A stretch of 54,377 nucleotides of DNA from assembly GCA_964504135.1 (NCBI GenBank), contig CAZDCW010000005.1, forward strand, positions 1 through 54,377, given 5' to 3'. The DNA is from JACPTG01 sp964504135 (GTDB lineage Archaea > Nanobdellota > Nanobdellia > Woesearchaeales > UBA10216). This document shows, in pieces, positions 8,814-19,200 of the stretch (position 1 is its first letter; every line of letters starts with the position of its first letter). A model generated the notes under the pieces. That model had not been told where the DNA came from. It did no database searches and saw only the letters and a list, made by a program, of their open reading frames with translations. The position numbers and the translations under genes are program-made.

Positions 8814-8854
8814 CAGAAAACCTAACAAATAGTATTAAAAATTTAGGTTTTCTG
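8814..8854. repeat. 12-bp perfect inverted repeat (hairpin 2)
   Basis: CAGAAAACCTAA (8814-8825) pairs perfectly with TTAGGTTTTCTG (8843-8854) across a 17-nt AT-rich loop. It starts 3 nt after hairpin 1. The arms of the two hairpins are unrelated in sequence, so this is not a simple duplication. Confidence 0.65.
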
Positions 8855-8859
8855 TTATA

Positions 8860-9030
8860 GCAGCCTGTGGCTCCCTGATTCAGCCACCCCTGCGGGATTA
8901 TGTAACGTGTACTGATTGGCATCGTTCACGGTTTGCAATGTCCACTTGCCTTGTCAATACGTATAGCCCTTGTACAGTTAACCGCCATATACGAAGAGGA
9001 CAGTACACGAAGAGTCAGCCTGCTATTAGT
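8860..9030. ncRNA. Dispersed structured element, copy A (putative ncRNA or small mobile repeat)
   Basis: This stretch lacks a gene and shares blocks with two other intergenic regions (26521-26690 on the opposite strand, and 32870-32950). Shared blocks are a GATTCAGC..CCCCT..GGGA segment (with copy B), CGTTCAC then GGTTTGCAATGT (with copy B), and the right end GTACACGAAGAGTCAGCC (9003-9020, all copies). CGTGTACTG (8906-8914) pairs with CAGTACACG (9001-9009), closing a large loop. A local hairpin GTGGCT/AGCCAC lies at 8867-8887. No coding potential is evident. It lies upstream of the aIF2-beta promoter. RNA gene versus MITE-like repeat is unresolved. Confidence 0.5.
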
Positions 9031-9054
9031 CATTATAATCAAAATTCAGCACAA

Positions 9055-9062
9055 TTTAAAAA
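9055..9062 (+). promoter_or_regulatory. TATA-like box of aif2b
   Basis: TTTAAAAA centred about 27 bp before the ATG at 9085. This predicts a leaderless message and helps select that ATG over upstream in-frame starts. Confidence 0.55.
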
Positions 9063-9084
9063 GCAGCGGCTTTTCCCTCAGGAG

Positions 9085-9495
9085 ATGTTGGACTATAAGC
9101 AGCTTTTGGAGCGTGGAAGGGAGAAATTGCCTGAGAAGGTTTTGGAGACTTCCAGGTTTGAGGTTCCGAAGGTTCGGGGCCACATCCAGGGTAACCGCAC
9201 AATCATAAGCAACTTCCCCCAGATTGCTGACCTTCTGCATAGGCCGCCGGCGCACCTTCTCAAGTATATCCTGAAGGAGCTCGCAACCCCTGGTGAGGTG
9301 AGCAAGGGCCTTTTTATCATCGGGACCAAGATTTCTGCTTCAAGGATTAATGAGAAGATTGAGCAGTACGTTAAGGAGTTTGTTCTCTGCCCTGAGTGCA
9401 GGAAGCCTGACACAAAGCTGGTGAGGGATGACAAGTTCCTCTTCATCAAGTGCTCTGCCTGCGGCGCAAGGCAGCCGGTTAAGGTTAGGGTGTAA
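9085..9495 (+). CDS. eif2b: Translation initiation factor 2 subunit beta (aIF2-beta)
   Basis: Subunit of the aIF2 complex that delivers initiator Met-tRNA to the small ribosomal subunit. The 136 residues show the family plan: a short N-terminal helix, the core around FEVPKVRGHIQGNRTIISNF and LHRPPAHLLKYILKELATPG, and a C-terminal zinc ribbon CPEC...CSAC. The frame is open further upstream through the repeat element, but the ATG at 9085 matches the family N-terminus (MLDYKQLLERG) and sits 27 bp after a TATA-like box. A GGAG directly abuts it. Confidence 0.96.
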   Translation: MLDYKQLLERGREKLPEKVLETSRFEVPKVRGHIQGNRTIISNFPQIADLLHRPPAHLLKYILKELATPGEVSKGLFIIGTKISASRINEKIEQYVKEFVLCPECRKPDTKLVRDDKFLFIKCSACGARQPVKVRV

Positions 9496-9528
9496 AAGTT
9501 TAAATACTGTTTTTGCGGTTTTCAGCCT

Positions 9529-10236
9529 GTGAAAAAGGGCCAGGTTACGGTTTTTTTGATAGCTGCTGTGATAATCCTCCTTATAGGAGTCGCCTTTCTG
9601 CTTTATCTCAACAAGCCTTTCAGGTTTGCTGGGTCCGCCAGCGCCCAGGATGCGATTAACCGGTTTGTGTTGCAGTGCATTGAGAATACGGCGGCCAAGG
9701 GTGTTAGGGAGCTTGGCCTTCAGGGCGGCTATTATAGGCTTCCATCAGGGCATTTTGAAAAAGGCGATTATGGCATTCCGTACTATTTTGACAGGGGCGC
9801 TGATTTTTCCCCTTCAATAGGCACTTTGGAAAGCGAATTTTCAGACTATATGGACGACAGGCTGCCTGGCTGCGCTGATTTCAGCGAATTCGGGAAGCAG
9901 GGCGTTCTTGTTTCAGCCGGAAACCCCTCAACGTCAACAGGCATTCAGGCGAACAGGATTGTATTGAGCATCGCCTACCCTTTAACCGCGAGGGTGGGTG
10001 ACGAAACCGTTTCCTTGGAAAGCTTCAGCTATGAGCTTGACTCCAACTATGGCTTAAGTCATCAGGTCAGCAAAAAGCTTGCGGAAAAGCTGGTTAATGA
10101 CCCTGAGTACAGGGACTATACCTTCATCAACAGCCAGCCTCAGATTGTAAGCATCCTGCCGCAGCAGTCTTACACAGACATCTACATTGTTGTGGACAGG
10201 CAGTACAATTTCCTTTTCGCAGCGAGGTTCAGATGA
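9529..10236 (+). CDS. Class III signal-peptide (pilin-like) membrane protein
   Basis: The protein starts (GTG) MKKGQVTVFLIAAVIILLIG: a short charged K-K-G-Q head followed by a hydrophobic helix. That is the archaeal type IV pilin-like/class III signal arrangement cut by a prepilin peptidase, or retained as an anchor. The remaining about 210 residues look extracytoplasmic and contain a few cysteines. I do not recognise a family. A GTTTAAATAC box centred about 26 bp upstream suggests a leaderless transcript. Its stop overlaps the start of the giant protein by 4 bp (ATGA). The two are therefore probably translated together and may work together, for instance as anchor or secretion partner (inference). 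Confidence 0.8.
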   Translation: MKKGQVTVFLIAAVIILLIGVAFLLYLNKPFRFAGSASAQDAINRFVLQCIENTAAKGVRELGLQGGYYRLPSGHFEKGDYGIPYYFDRGADFSPSIGTLESEFSDYMDDRLPGCADFSEFGKQGVLVSAGNPSTSTGIQANRIVLSIAYPLTARVGDETVSLESFSYELDSNYGLSHQVSKKLAEKLVNDPEYRDYTFINSQPQIVSILPQQSYTDIYIVVDRQYNFLFAARFR

Positions 10237-13200
10237 GACAGTTAGTGTGGCTGTTGTTTGTTCTTCTGCTTTCAGGCTTTGCCTCCGGAGCCGCCACTGT
10301 AATTCTGCCTCCTTCTGGCCCTGACGCTCCTGACGTGAAGCCGCCAGGTGGCTGCTCAGACTGCGTTGCAGGGACAATCTGTACGTCAGCCGGGCCTCCG
10401 GCCTCATGTCAGGCTGCTGAAACTGCTGACCTTGCCACAGTCCCTCCTGCCTTAATCAATTCCCAGATTTCTGCAATTCCTCCAAAGAAGCTTGAGGACA
10501 GCCTTGGGGACATTCAGGACCTTTCGCAGCTTAGCTCCCCTGAGGCGCAGGAGGCTTTGCGTCAGGCATTCCAAAAAAGGTATGGCATTCCTGTAACCAT
10601 TGACGCTTCAGCAGGCAGGGTTAGGGTTGTGAATGACCGGCTTTTCCGGCAGGGTTCTAGCATTGACTTGCCTTCGCTGAAGGATAACAGGGAAATCCGG
10701 AGTTTGGAGCTTACAACCGTCCAGGATGGCGCAGGCAGCCAGCTGGTCGCAAGGTACAGCTTGAAAACAGGCTATTATTTTGACGTTGTAGGCCAATTTA
10801 ATCTGGTTGCGGCAGATAATTATGGCCTGGTAATTGATGGCATTAATGCAAGATTCGCTGCAGCGAACGGTTACTACGGAGTTATTGATAATTACGTGAC
10901 CTCCAGAAACGTTCTCCTTAGTTTGGCTGGCAGTGAGGAAATCAGCGGCGACGCAAATTTCTTCAGGAATCCTGACAGCTCTCTTGACAGGTCAAGGCCT
11001 GTTAAGCTCTCAGGAACAAACAGCTGGGTGTGCGTTGATGACAAGGCCAAGTGCATGAGGAATCATCCGCTTAACGACTGGACATCCACTGAATCAGGGC
11101 CAGGCTCTGCTGACTGGATGGTGACTGAGGCCTGCTTCCGCTGCTCTGAGGACGAGGTATCCGGGCTTTCTGAGAGGCTGCTGGAAGGCCTGATTTATGG
11201 TTATACGTCCTGGACAAGGCAGCCGAATGCCCAGGGCATAGTGTCAGACTCATTGAACATGAGGGGATATGGAATATCGAAGTTCGGCGACGCGATTATC
11301 GAGGGCTCACATCTCAATGTTGATTTCACCGTTAATGATGACTCCGATACCAGTGGCGTGATGTTCAGGTTCCTTGATTCTAAGCTTGGGAGGGATGATA
11401 AGGCTGTGGGAAGGGTGGTCTCCTATGGAAGGAGCCTTGACCTGCAGTTTGAGTCTGACGGCAATGTTCATGCAAAGGAGAGGAACTTCCAGACCGAAAC
11501 AGCAGTTCCGCTGACCTCGCAGGGGTTCGTTAATAGCCTGCTGTTCGGTTCAGGGGATATTCTGCCTGCTGCTGTCACGCATTTCGGGGATTCTTCTGCC
11601 ATAAAAAAACTTGAGGCTGAAATAAGGACAACTCCCTTGGAGGCCCGTTCTGCTGACGTTAAGGCATACATCAGCCAGTCAAGGCCTGACCTGTTAGGCC
11701 AGCCTTTGACTGCAGCGCAGTCTGCCGAGCTTGACAGGGAGTTTCTGAAGGCTTACCTGGGCTACGAGTATGCGGCAGATTTTCTCAAAAGGCAGCCTAC
11801 GCTTGAGGAGGCATACCATTATGGCGAGTCAGTTCTCTCAGGGCTTTCCGGCAGCCAGAAAGCTGATGATTCCAAAAAACCGGTTGTCTTCAACCACCAG
11901 ACCTCAAAAGTCCTGCCGTCAGGAACAATGGTAAAGTTTGAGAACTTTTATTTCATGACTCCTGATTCTGTGGTGACAGGCCAGGGTGACATTGATTTTA
12001 ACTCGGCCCTCAGGCAGAAGTATGAGCGGGAAGTTATGCAAAGGGCGCTTAAGGATTCCTCTTTCCTTGCCTTGGCTCCTGAGGAGAGGGATTCCTACAT
12101 TCAGTCCGCTGTATCGCAGTATGAGCCCCTCATTTCCTTGGCGTCAAGGATGAATGAGCAGAGGCTTGTTGTGGAATACGTGGAAAACTCAGGAAACGTG
12201 GTGGGCGTTCAGGAGCTGAAGACTTCTGTTAAGGATGTTGGTGATAAGAGGCAGCTTGCCTACGCCCAGCTTGAGCATCTCCAGACAGTGCAGGAGGGTA
12301 TGGAGGAGGTGCTGCTGCAGTTGCAGCAGGGGAAGTCGCTGGTGGATATCCGGGAGAAGGCATCTGGAAAGGTTGAAGCGGCTTTCGGCGACCCTGCTTT
12401 GAATTATCAGTACAACCAGGAGCTTGCATCCAGGATAATTTCTGCAGGCAGGAGCTCAATTGAGTTGAACGGCCATACTTTCGACATCACCACTAAGGAG
12501 GGTCTTGCATCTTTCCTTGTTTACAACAATCTGGATGCAGCGAGGCTTTTTTATGGAAGGGGCAACTTTGAGGACGCTAGTTCGCACTCGCTGAATGCCC
12601 TGCAGTTCAGCATGAGCCCTGAGGACTTTGCAGAGTTCCTGAAAGTCCTTAGGCAAAACCCTGGAGTTTTCGGAAAGGTGGCCTCCTCCCCCGACGGCCA
12701 GTCAGGGTTCACCGCGTTCAGCAGGGACGGCTACGACTACCTTGTCCCTGACCGAATCAGGCTTATGGTCCAGCAGGGAAGGCTGAACCAGGACATTTTG
12801 AAGCAGTACATGGACAACAAGGCGGCGGTTGAAAGCAAGAACCTTCTGGTAAGCAATCCTGAAAAGGCCCTTGACTTCATACTGCCAAACGAATATTGGG
12901 AGGTAGCTGCAAATCTTGCCTTTGCCTCAAAGCCCACTGCTGTCGTTGTGTCTGCAGGAGGCAAGGTCATGCTGAGGAAGACTGTGCTTAAGCTCTCTGA
13001 GGAGGTGGGGAGGCTTGGCTTCAGCGGAGTGATTGGGTTTGACCTGCCGAGGGGCGCGCTTTCCGGAAATGCGTTGAGGGCTGCGGTTAAAGCATCTGAT
13101 GAGGATGCCCCCAGGCTTTCAAGAGGTTCATTTCCAGTACTTGACCCTGCTGCCGCTACAGGCTGTATTACATGCCGCCCCGACCAGGTGCTTGACTCTT

Positions 13201-16200
13201 CAAATCCTGCATTTGCCTTGCAGACAGAGCCGCGTGATAAGGGCCTTTTTGAAAGGCTGCTTGACCTTGTAAGGGGAAGGAAAAGCCCTGTTGCACCACC
13301 AGAGGCCCCTGGCGCTCCTGATGATTTGACCCTTTTCAAATTTTTGGATGAAGAACAGGTTGTTCCTCATCCAATTGACCCTCCTGCAAGGCCTGGCTCT
13401 ATTGATGAAGTTGTGCAAGCCTCCCAGAGGCGTGTGCCAGAAGCTCAGGATCCTGCTTACGTCGCTTCAGTAAGGTCAATGTTGGGCAGGAGTGAGGAAG
13501 ACATTTCCTTCATGCTGGATAAGTATATAGGCACTAACATAAAGCCACAGGTTGCTGCTGTAGTTAGGGACGAGCGCATGTGGCAGCAGGTGCTTGAACA
13601 CCTGAAGATACCCCCTACAGATGTTCAGAAGGTTGGGTTTGAGGAGCTGAATCCAGGCACATTCTCGCGGCCAATAAAGGTGACGGTTTCCGGGCAGGGT
13701 TTTTCTAAGGATTTTGTATTCAAGCTTCCTAGAGACAGTTATGTAGATCCTGAAGTCACTGAAAGGCAATTCAGGTATATGGCTGGAATGGCCAGGGCAA
13801 CGGATGAAAGGGGAGAACGGGCCGTAATGCAGCGAGTCTTGGCAGATCCTTTGTATTATGATTTGGGGTATCGTGGGCCTTCGGCGATTGTACCTGAGGA
13901 GTTCGTCCCGGGAAAGTTGGCTGGTTGGGCTGAAAGATATTATGAGCCTGCTGCCCTTGTGCACTCGCTGGGCAGCTTGGACGGCAGGCTGTGGGCTGCT
14001 TCCAGGCAGCTTGAGAATGGCGTGGAGACTGGCTTTGTTACCGTTGACAATTCTGCGGCTAACATAATTGTGGCTGAGTCTGAAAACGGCGAGGTTGTTG
14101 CGAAATACATTGACTCGGACATCAACCGCAACCACGTCATAATGGGCAATCTGGAGGACCTTGTGATTTACTCCATTCACACTAAATCCCAGAGGAATTG
14201 GCAGCGAAGGATCCAGCCTGATGATTTGGACGATTTTCTCTCAGGGATGCTGGAGCACCTTGGTGATAGGGATTCTGCCTTGCGGTCTTTTGCAAAGGCT
14301 GCTGACACTCTTGAGCAGGAAGCGCTGAAGGTTGAAAGCGAGCAGTGGCGCAGTGAAATGAGGGAGGCTGCAGGGAGGATAAGGGCTTTTGTAAAGAGGG
14401 AAGCTGCATCTGTCCGAGGCGTTTCCGGCCTTGGAGGTGGTGCGCCTGCCAAAGCGGGAAGGCCATTAACCAACAGGGAAGTGGCTGACATTGTTAAATT
14501 AGAAATACCGCAGGCCGCAGAACATCCGCATCTGGTACGCCTTGTCGCCAATGCGCAGACTGAAATAGACGCTTTTTACCAAGAACTGGCCGCGAAAATG
14601 GGCGGCGAATATTTCCCTGCAGAATCCTCTGATATCAGGCAACAGATTTTGGAGGTCAAGCCTCAGTTTGAATTTGCTTTCAGGGCTGGAACACCTGACA
14701 AAATGTCTGCGACAGTAACTTATGTTAATGCCGAATTACCTGGAATGTTAGTGGTAGGAACTAGCTCAGGAAGATCCTCTGGTAGAATTTTAGGAGAGAA
14801 TCAAGGATTTATTGTTAAGGGGCCAAACGGTAAATCGGAGGATACTGTTAGGCTTTACAGGGGGGTCATTGAATATGCTGCAGAACAACAATTACCCGTA
14901 ATAATTAGGAAACGGTATGCGACTGCTGAGGATATTGAAGGGTTTGTTAGGGGCTGGATTGACATCGGGACACTCTTAAGAAACCATCCCGACCGGGTTA
15001 GCCTTGTTTCAAAATATGAAAAAATAGCCCGGGAAAATCCTGAATGGTCCAAATTGGAAGTTGCCTTCAAAGCATTTCATTCATATTGCAGGGAGAATTT
15101 CGTGGGGTCGCTTGATTGCTCCGGGTCAATATTTGTTTCGGGTTCTGAGAAGAGTTCTGTAGCTGAAATGTATTCGTTATCTTCCCGAACTGGAATTATT
15201 TATGGAACTGAAGGAAGCAGAGGTATTAGGGGTGTGCTTATTCTTGATGTTCCCAAATCAAGGACGTTTGAACCATCAAGTGCTATTGTTAATTATAACA
15301 GTGATACTCGTAGTGAAACAGCCATAATCGGGGCTGTTGATCATGCATGGGTGCGAGGATTTGTGCCTAGCGAAGGGTTGGAGAGTAATGCTGCTGGTTT
15401 TCAACAGCGAATCACCATTGCAGAAAAGATTATCGATGAATTGGACTCCGCCAGCGACCCTCTGGGTGCCGCTATATCGGTTATGCTGGCAAACAGCGGC
15501 CTTTCAAGAGCGCTGGAGAGGAATATCGGGACAAACATCAGGTCTCAGGTGGAGTCTGTGCTGTCTGACAGCGGCGCCTGGAGTCAGGTGCTGTGGCATC
15601 TCGCCGTTGAGCCTGGTGATGTGGCGAGGATTGACGTTCAGGAGCTAACGTCTGGCTTTTACAAGAATCCCTTTAAGGTGGAACTGTTCCTTCGCAACGG
15701 GGAGAGCAGGAGTTTTGTCTTCAAGCTTCCAAGAGACAGTTATGTAGATCCTGAACTCACTGAGAGGCAATTCAGGCATATGAAGGATTTGGATGGCTCT
15801 GGAGTTATGCAGAAAGTCATCGGCGGCCAGCCGGTGTATGTAGATCTTGGCGGTGATTTGGGAAGGCGGCCCATTATTTTTGAGGAGTATGTTCCGGGGT
15901 ACACGGCAGAGAAGGCATTGACTGTTTATGGCAAACGGCCTGTTATGGTGTCATTGGGCGACCTTGATGGAAGGTTCTGGGCTGCTTCCAGAAGCGTTGA
16001 GGATGGCATGGTAACAGGCCTTGTCAACAAGAACAATGGATTAGATGATATCATTGCAGAAGAAAAGTCTGGCGCTTTGGTTTCAAGGTATGTTGACTCA
16101 GACGTTGATTTCGTTTCACAGGGCGGGATAGATGAATTGGTGATTAAAGGCTTATTTCACAAGAATTTCGAGTGGCCAAGGATAATGCCTGATTACATCG

Positions 16201-19200
16201 ATGCCTATCTTTCCGCAATGCTCCCACACCTTGGCAACCGGGAATCTGCCCTTCGCGCATTCATATCCACTGCTGACAGGATTGATTCAGAGGCGTTGAG
16301 GCCTGTTAACAAGGATTGGAAGGCTGGCATGCAGGATGCCGCGGGCAGGATTAGGAAGTTTGCCACTGACAGGCTGGAAATTAAGGAATTCGTGGCTGCG
16401 GAAAGAAGGGCCGCAAAAGTTGTATTGTTGCCTGGCACGCCAGTGAACTTGCCAGCCAAACCTGCAGAGGTCAGGGATGATGCCTACGCGCTGCTCGGCC
16501 ACCTTTCAAGAGACTCGGATGCGTGGAAGCCAGTCCTTGCAAAGCTCGGTGTTAAGCCTGAAGATGTTTTGAAAGTGGATGTAAGAACTATGGCTGAGGG
16601 TGGAACAAAAATAGCCTACATCGTTAGTCTTGATTTGAAGTCGGGTGAAAGGAAAAGCTTCGTGTTCAAGACTTCTAATGGAAAAAATAGGATTCTGGAA
16701 GGTGAATACTCTGCCTTGAAAAAGGCTGAAGGGTTCAATGTCGGCCCAAGACAGCTTACAGATTCCCCCATCGTGGCTGAAATAGCAGGGGGTAAGTCGG
16801 TTCTGCTGCTTGAGGAACTCGTAACTGGCTACTCGCTTGATGAGGCAAAGCTGACTGTCCCGCCTGATGAATTATATCGGGCAATGGGCGAGCTTGATGC
16901 CCGCCTGTTTGAGGCCGGAAAGACGTCAGAGTACGGAAGAATCAGGGGCTTCACCTATAATGACTACAGGTCGGCCAATGTCCGGTTTTATGATGATGCT
17001 GGAGAGGGGCTTGTTGGAAAATTTGTTGAGTTGGATGTAAGCACATCATCGATTGATGATTTTTTTGGCGCAAATTACTTGTTTAGTGTACCTCCTGAAA
17101 ATTTGAACGCATACCTGAAAGGCTCATTTTCTGTTCTGAAGGATAAGCGCAAAGCCCTATCCAGCCTGGCTGGCCTGGCCGACTATTTTAGCTGGAAATC
17201 ATCTTATATGGCCGAAAACGTTGCGCAAATAAAAAAATTCGTTTCAGAGTATGCTGCCTCAGAGGGGATAACATTGCCTCCAAGAAGGCAATCCATCCCT
17301 TCAAAAGCTGAGCTTCGGGAAGCTGTTATGGGCAACACTGCAGACCCGTTGGCGGCAGACATTGTGGCCCGGGCCTACACTGACATGTACTCTGCTCGCG
17401 TGAAATTGGCCAGCAGTTTTAATGGACGCTACGTTCTTCTTGACGGAAACATCATTGTTGACGATGCAGTCGAAACCGGTGGCAGGCTGTCTGATGCCCT
17501 GAAAAGGGCGGATGTCAAGGCAAAGGAATATGCTGAAACGGATAAGGATGCTGTTGTTAAGGTGGTTCCCAGTGTATCCTATGGCGAGCAAAATAGTCCG
17601 GAAAAGATAACCGTCCTTTTGACTTTTGCTGAAAAGGCCACTGGTAAAAGATACGATGATGCCTTTTTCGGGGAGGTTGTCCTTAACAATATGGCTGGTT
17701 ATGGGGCTGTGGAATCAGCCGGTGCAAAAAGGGGGGAAGTCAGGCTGTTTATGGGAATAGGCGGCGATCCATCTCAGGTGCAGAAAGCCGGAATCGTGGC
17801 CGCGGGTTATGCGACGACAGATGACATCCGCAGGTTTATGGATGGGAAAGCAGGCATAGAAGAACTGCTGGGGAAGCATCCTGAAAAGGAAAGCTTGGTG
17901 AAACGGTTTCACAAGGTTAAGGAAGAGAACCCCGGCTTATCTGACAGCGAAGCCGCTTACATGGCATTTACAAGGAATTGTGCTTGGGCGGGGGGTTGCC
18001 ATGCGAGCATTTTTGCATCTGCTTCCTCTGACCCACAAATGAGTGCTTTTTATGAACAGTTTGGAGGGCAAAAGGCCAGTTGGATTTTGGTCATGGACAT
18101 ACCTAAAAGAGAGGTTCTTAATGCAAAAGAAATAGGGAATTTTGGAGAATCAGAAATGGCTGTTGCTGGCGAGATTTCTCCTCAGTGGATCAAGGGATTC
18201 GTGCCCCGTAATGTAAGGTACGCTGATATGGATACAATGCTTCACGCCTTCGATGCGCAGGTCACGTCAGGGACGACTGTGGTTGTGGCTTCAGAAGGCG
18301 TGGTAAGGGAAGTCCCCTTTGACGCAGAGAAGCTGACTTCCAAAGCCCAGTTTATGGTTTACGGCGAAAATCACAAGGCGAATATAGTTGGCCCGCCTGG
18401 GACTGTTTACGACATTGGCGACGGAGTTTTGTTAAGGCCGGGCGAAGTGTTTGAGCTTTCCGAGGAACAATATGCATCCCTCAGGAAGGCCGCTCCTTAT
18501 GACCTTGAGGTTAGGGGGTTTGGTGTGAGTATGCCCATCACTGAGGCAGAGTATCGGGCCATTATCGCTTCTGGAAAGTTTGAGACTTTAGTTGACAGTG
18601 GCGATTATGTGGTATATGTAACTGAGGGGTTGGAGCTTCCTGGGGGCAGAAGGCTGTCGGCTGGGTCTGGTGACAGGATTTGGGTGGGTTTGGGCGAATA
18701 CATCTCTGTGATGACCAAGGGGATTCGGCCAAATCTCGAATCTGTGTCGAATGGAGTGACCATGGCCCTGAACAGCCATGAATACGCTTTGTTAAAGGTT
18801 CGCAATTACTTCCATGAGGGGGCGTGGATTAACAGCCCGAAATTCAGCGATTATAAGGAGGGCTGGAAGATTCATGTAACCGCTGCTCAGGATGATATCG
18901 CCATGCTTGAGGATGCCCTTCTTCCATACCTGAGGCAGAAAAGGATTACGCATAAGGTCATGATAGCTTCCCAGGTTCCGAAATACAGGGGGACGACTCA
19001 GGAGGGAAAGGTTGTCGCAGTGTTTCTTGGAAGCGGGCCTGATGCTGAAAGGATAGTCGAGGAGATGGATTCCCTTATTGCTGCAGAGCTGAAGAATTCC
19101 GGTAAGCTTGCTAGGGAGGAGCTCCCGTATGGCGGAAAGTCAGGAATGATTTCGTACAGGTATGCGAATCATAAAGGCTATTCAATTGTTAACCCTGATA

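Noticed and set aside
8938..9084. N-terminal extension of aIF2-beta through the repeat element
   Set aside because: The family begins near the ATG at 9085 and the extension is encoded by the dispersed element, not by conserved protein sequence.
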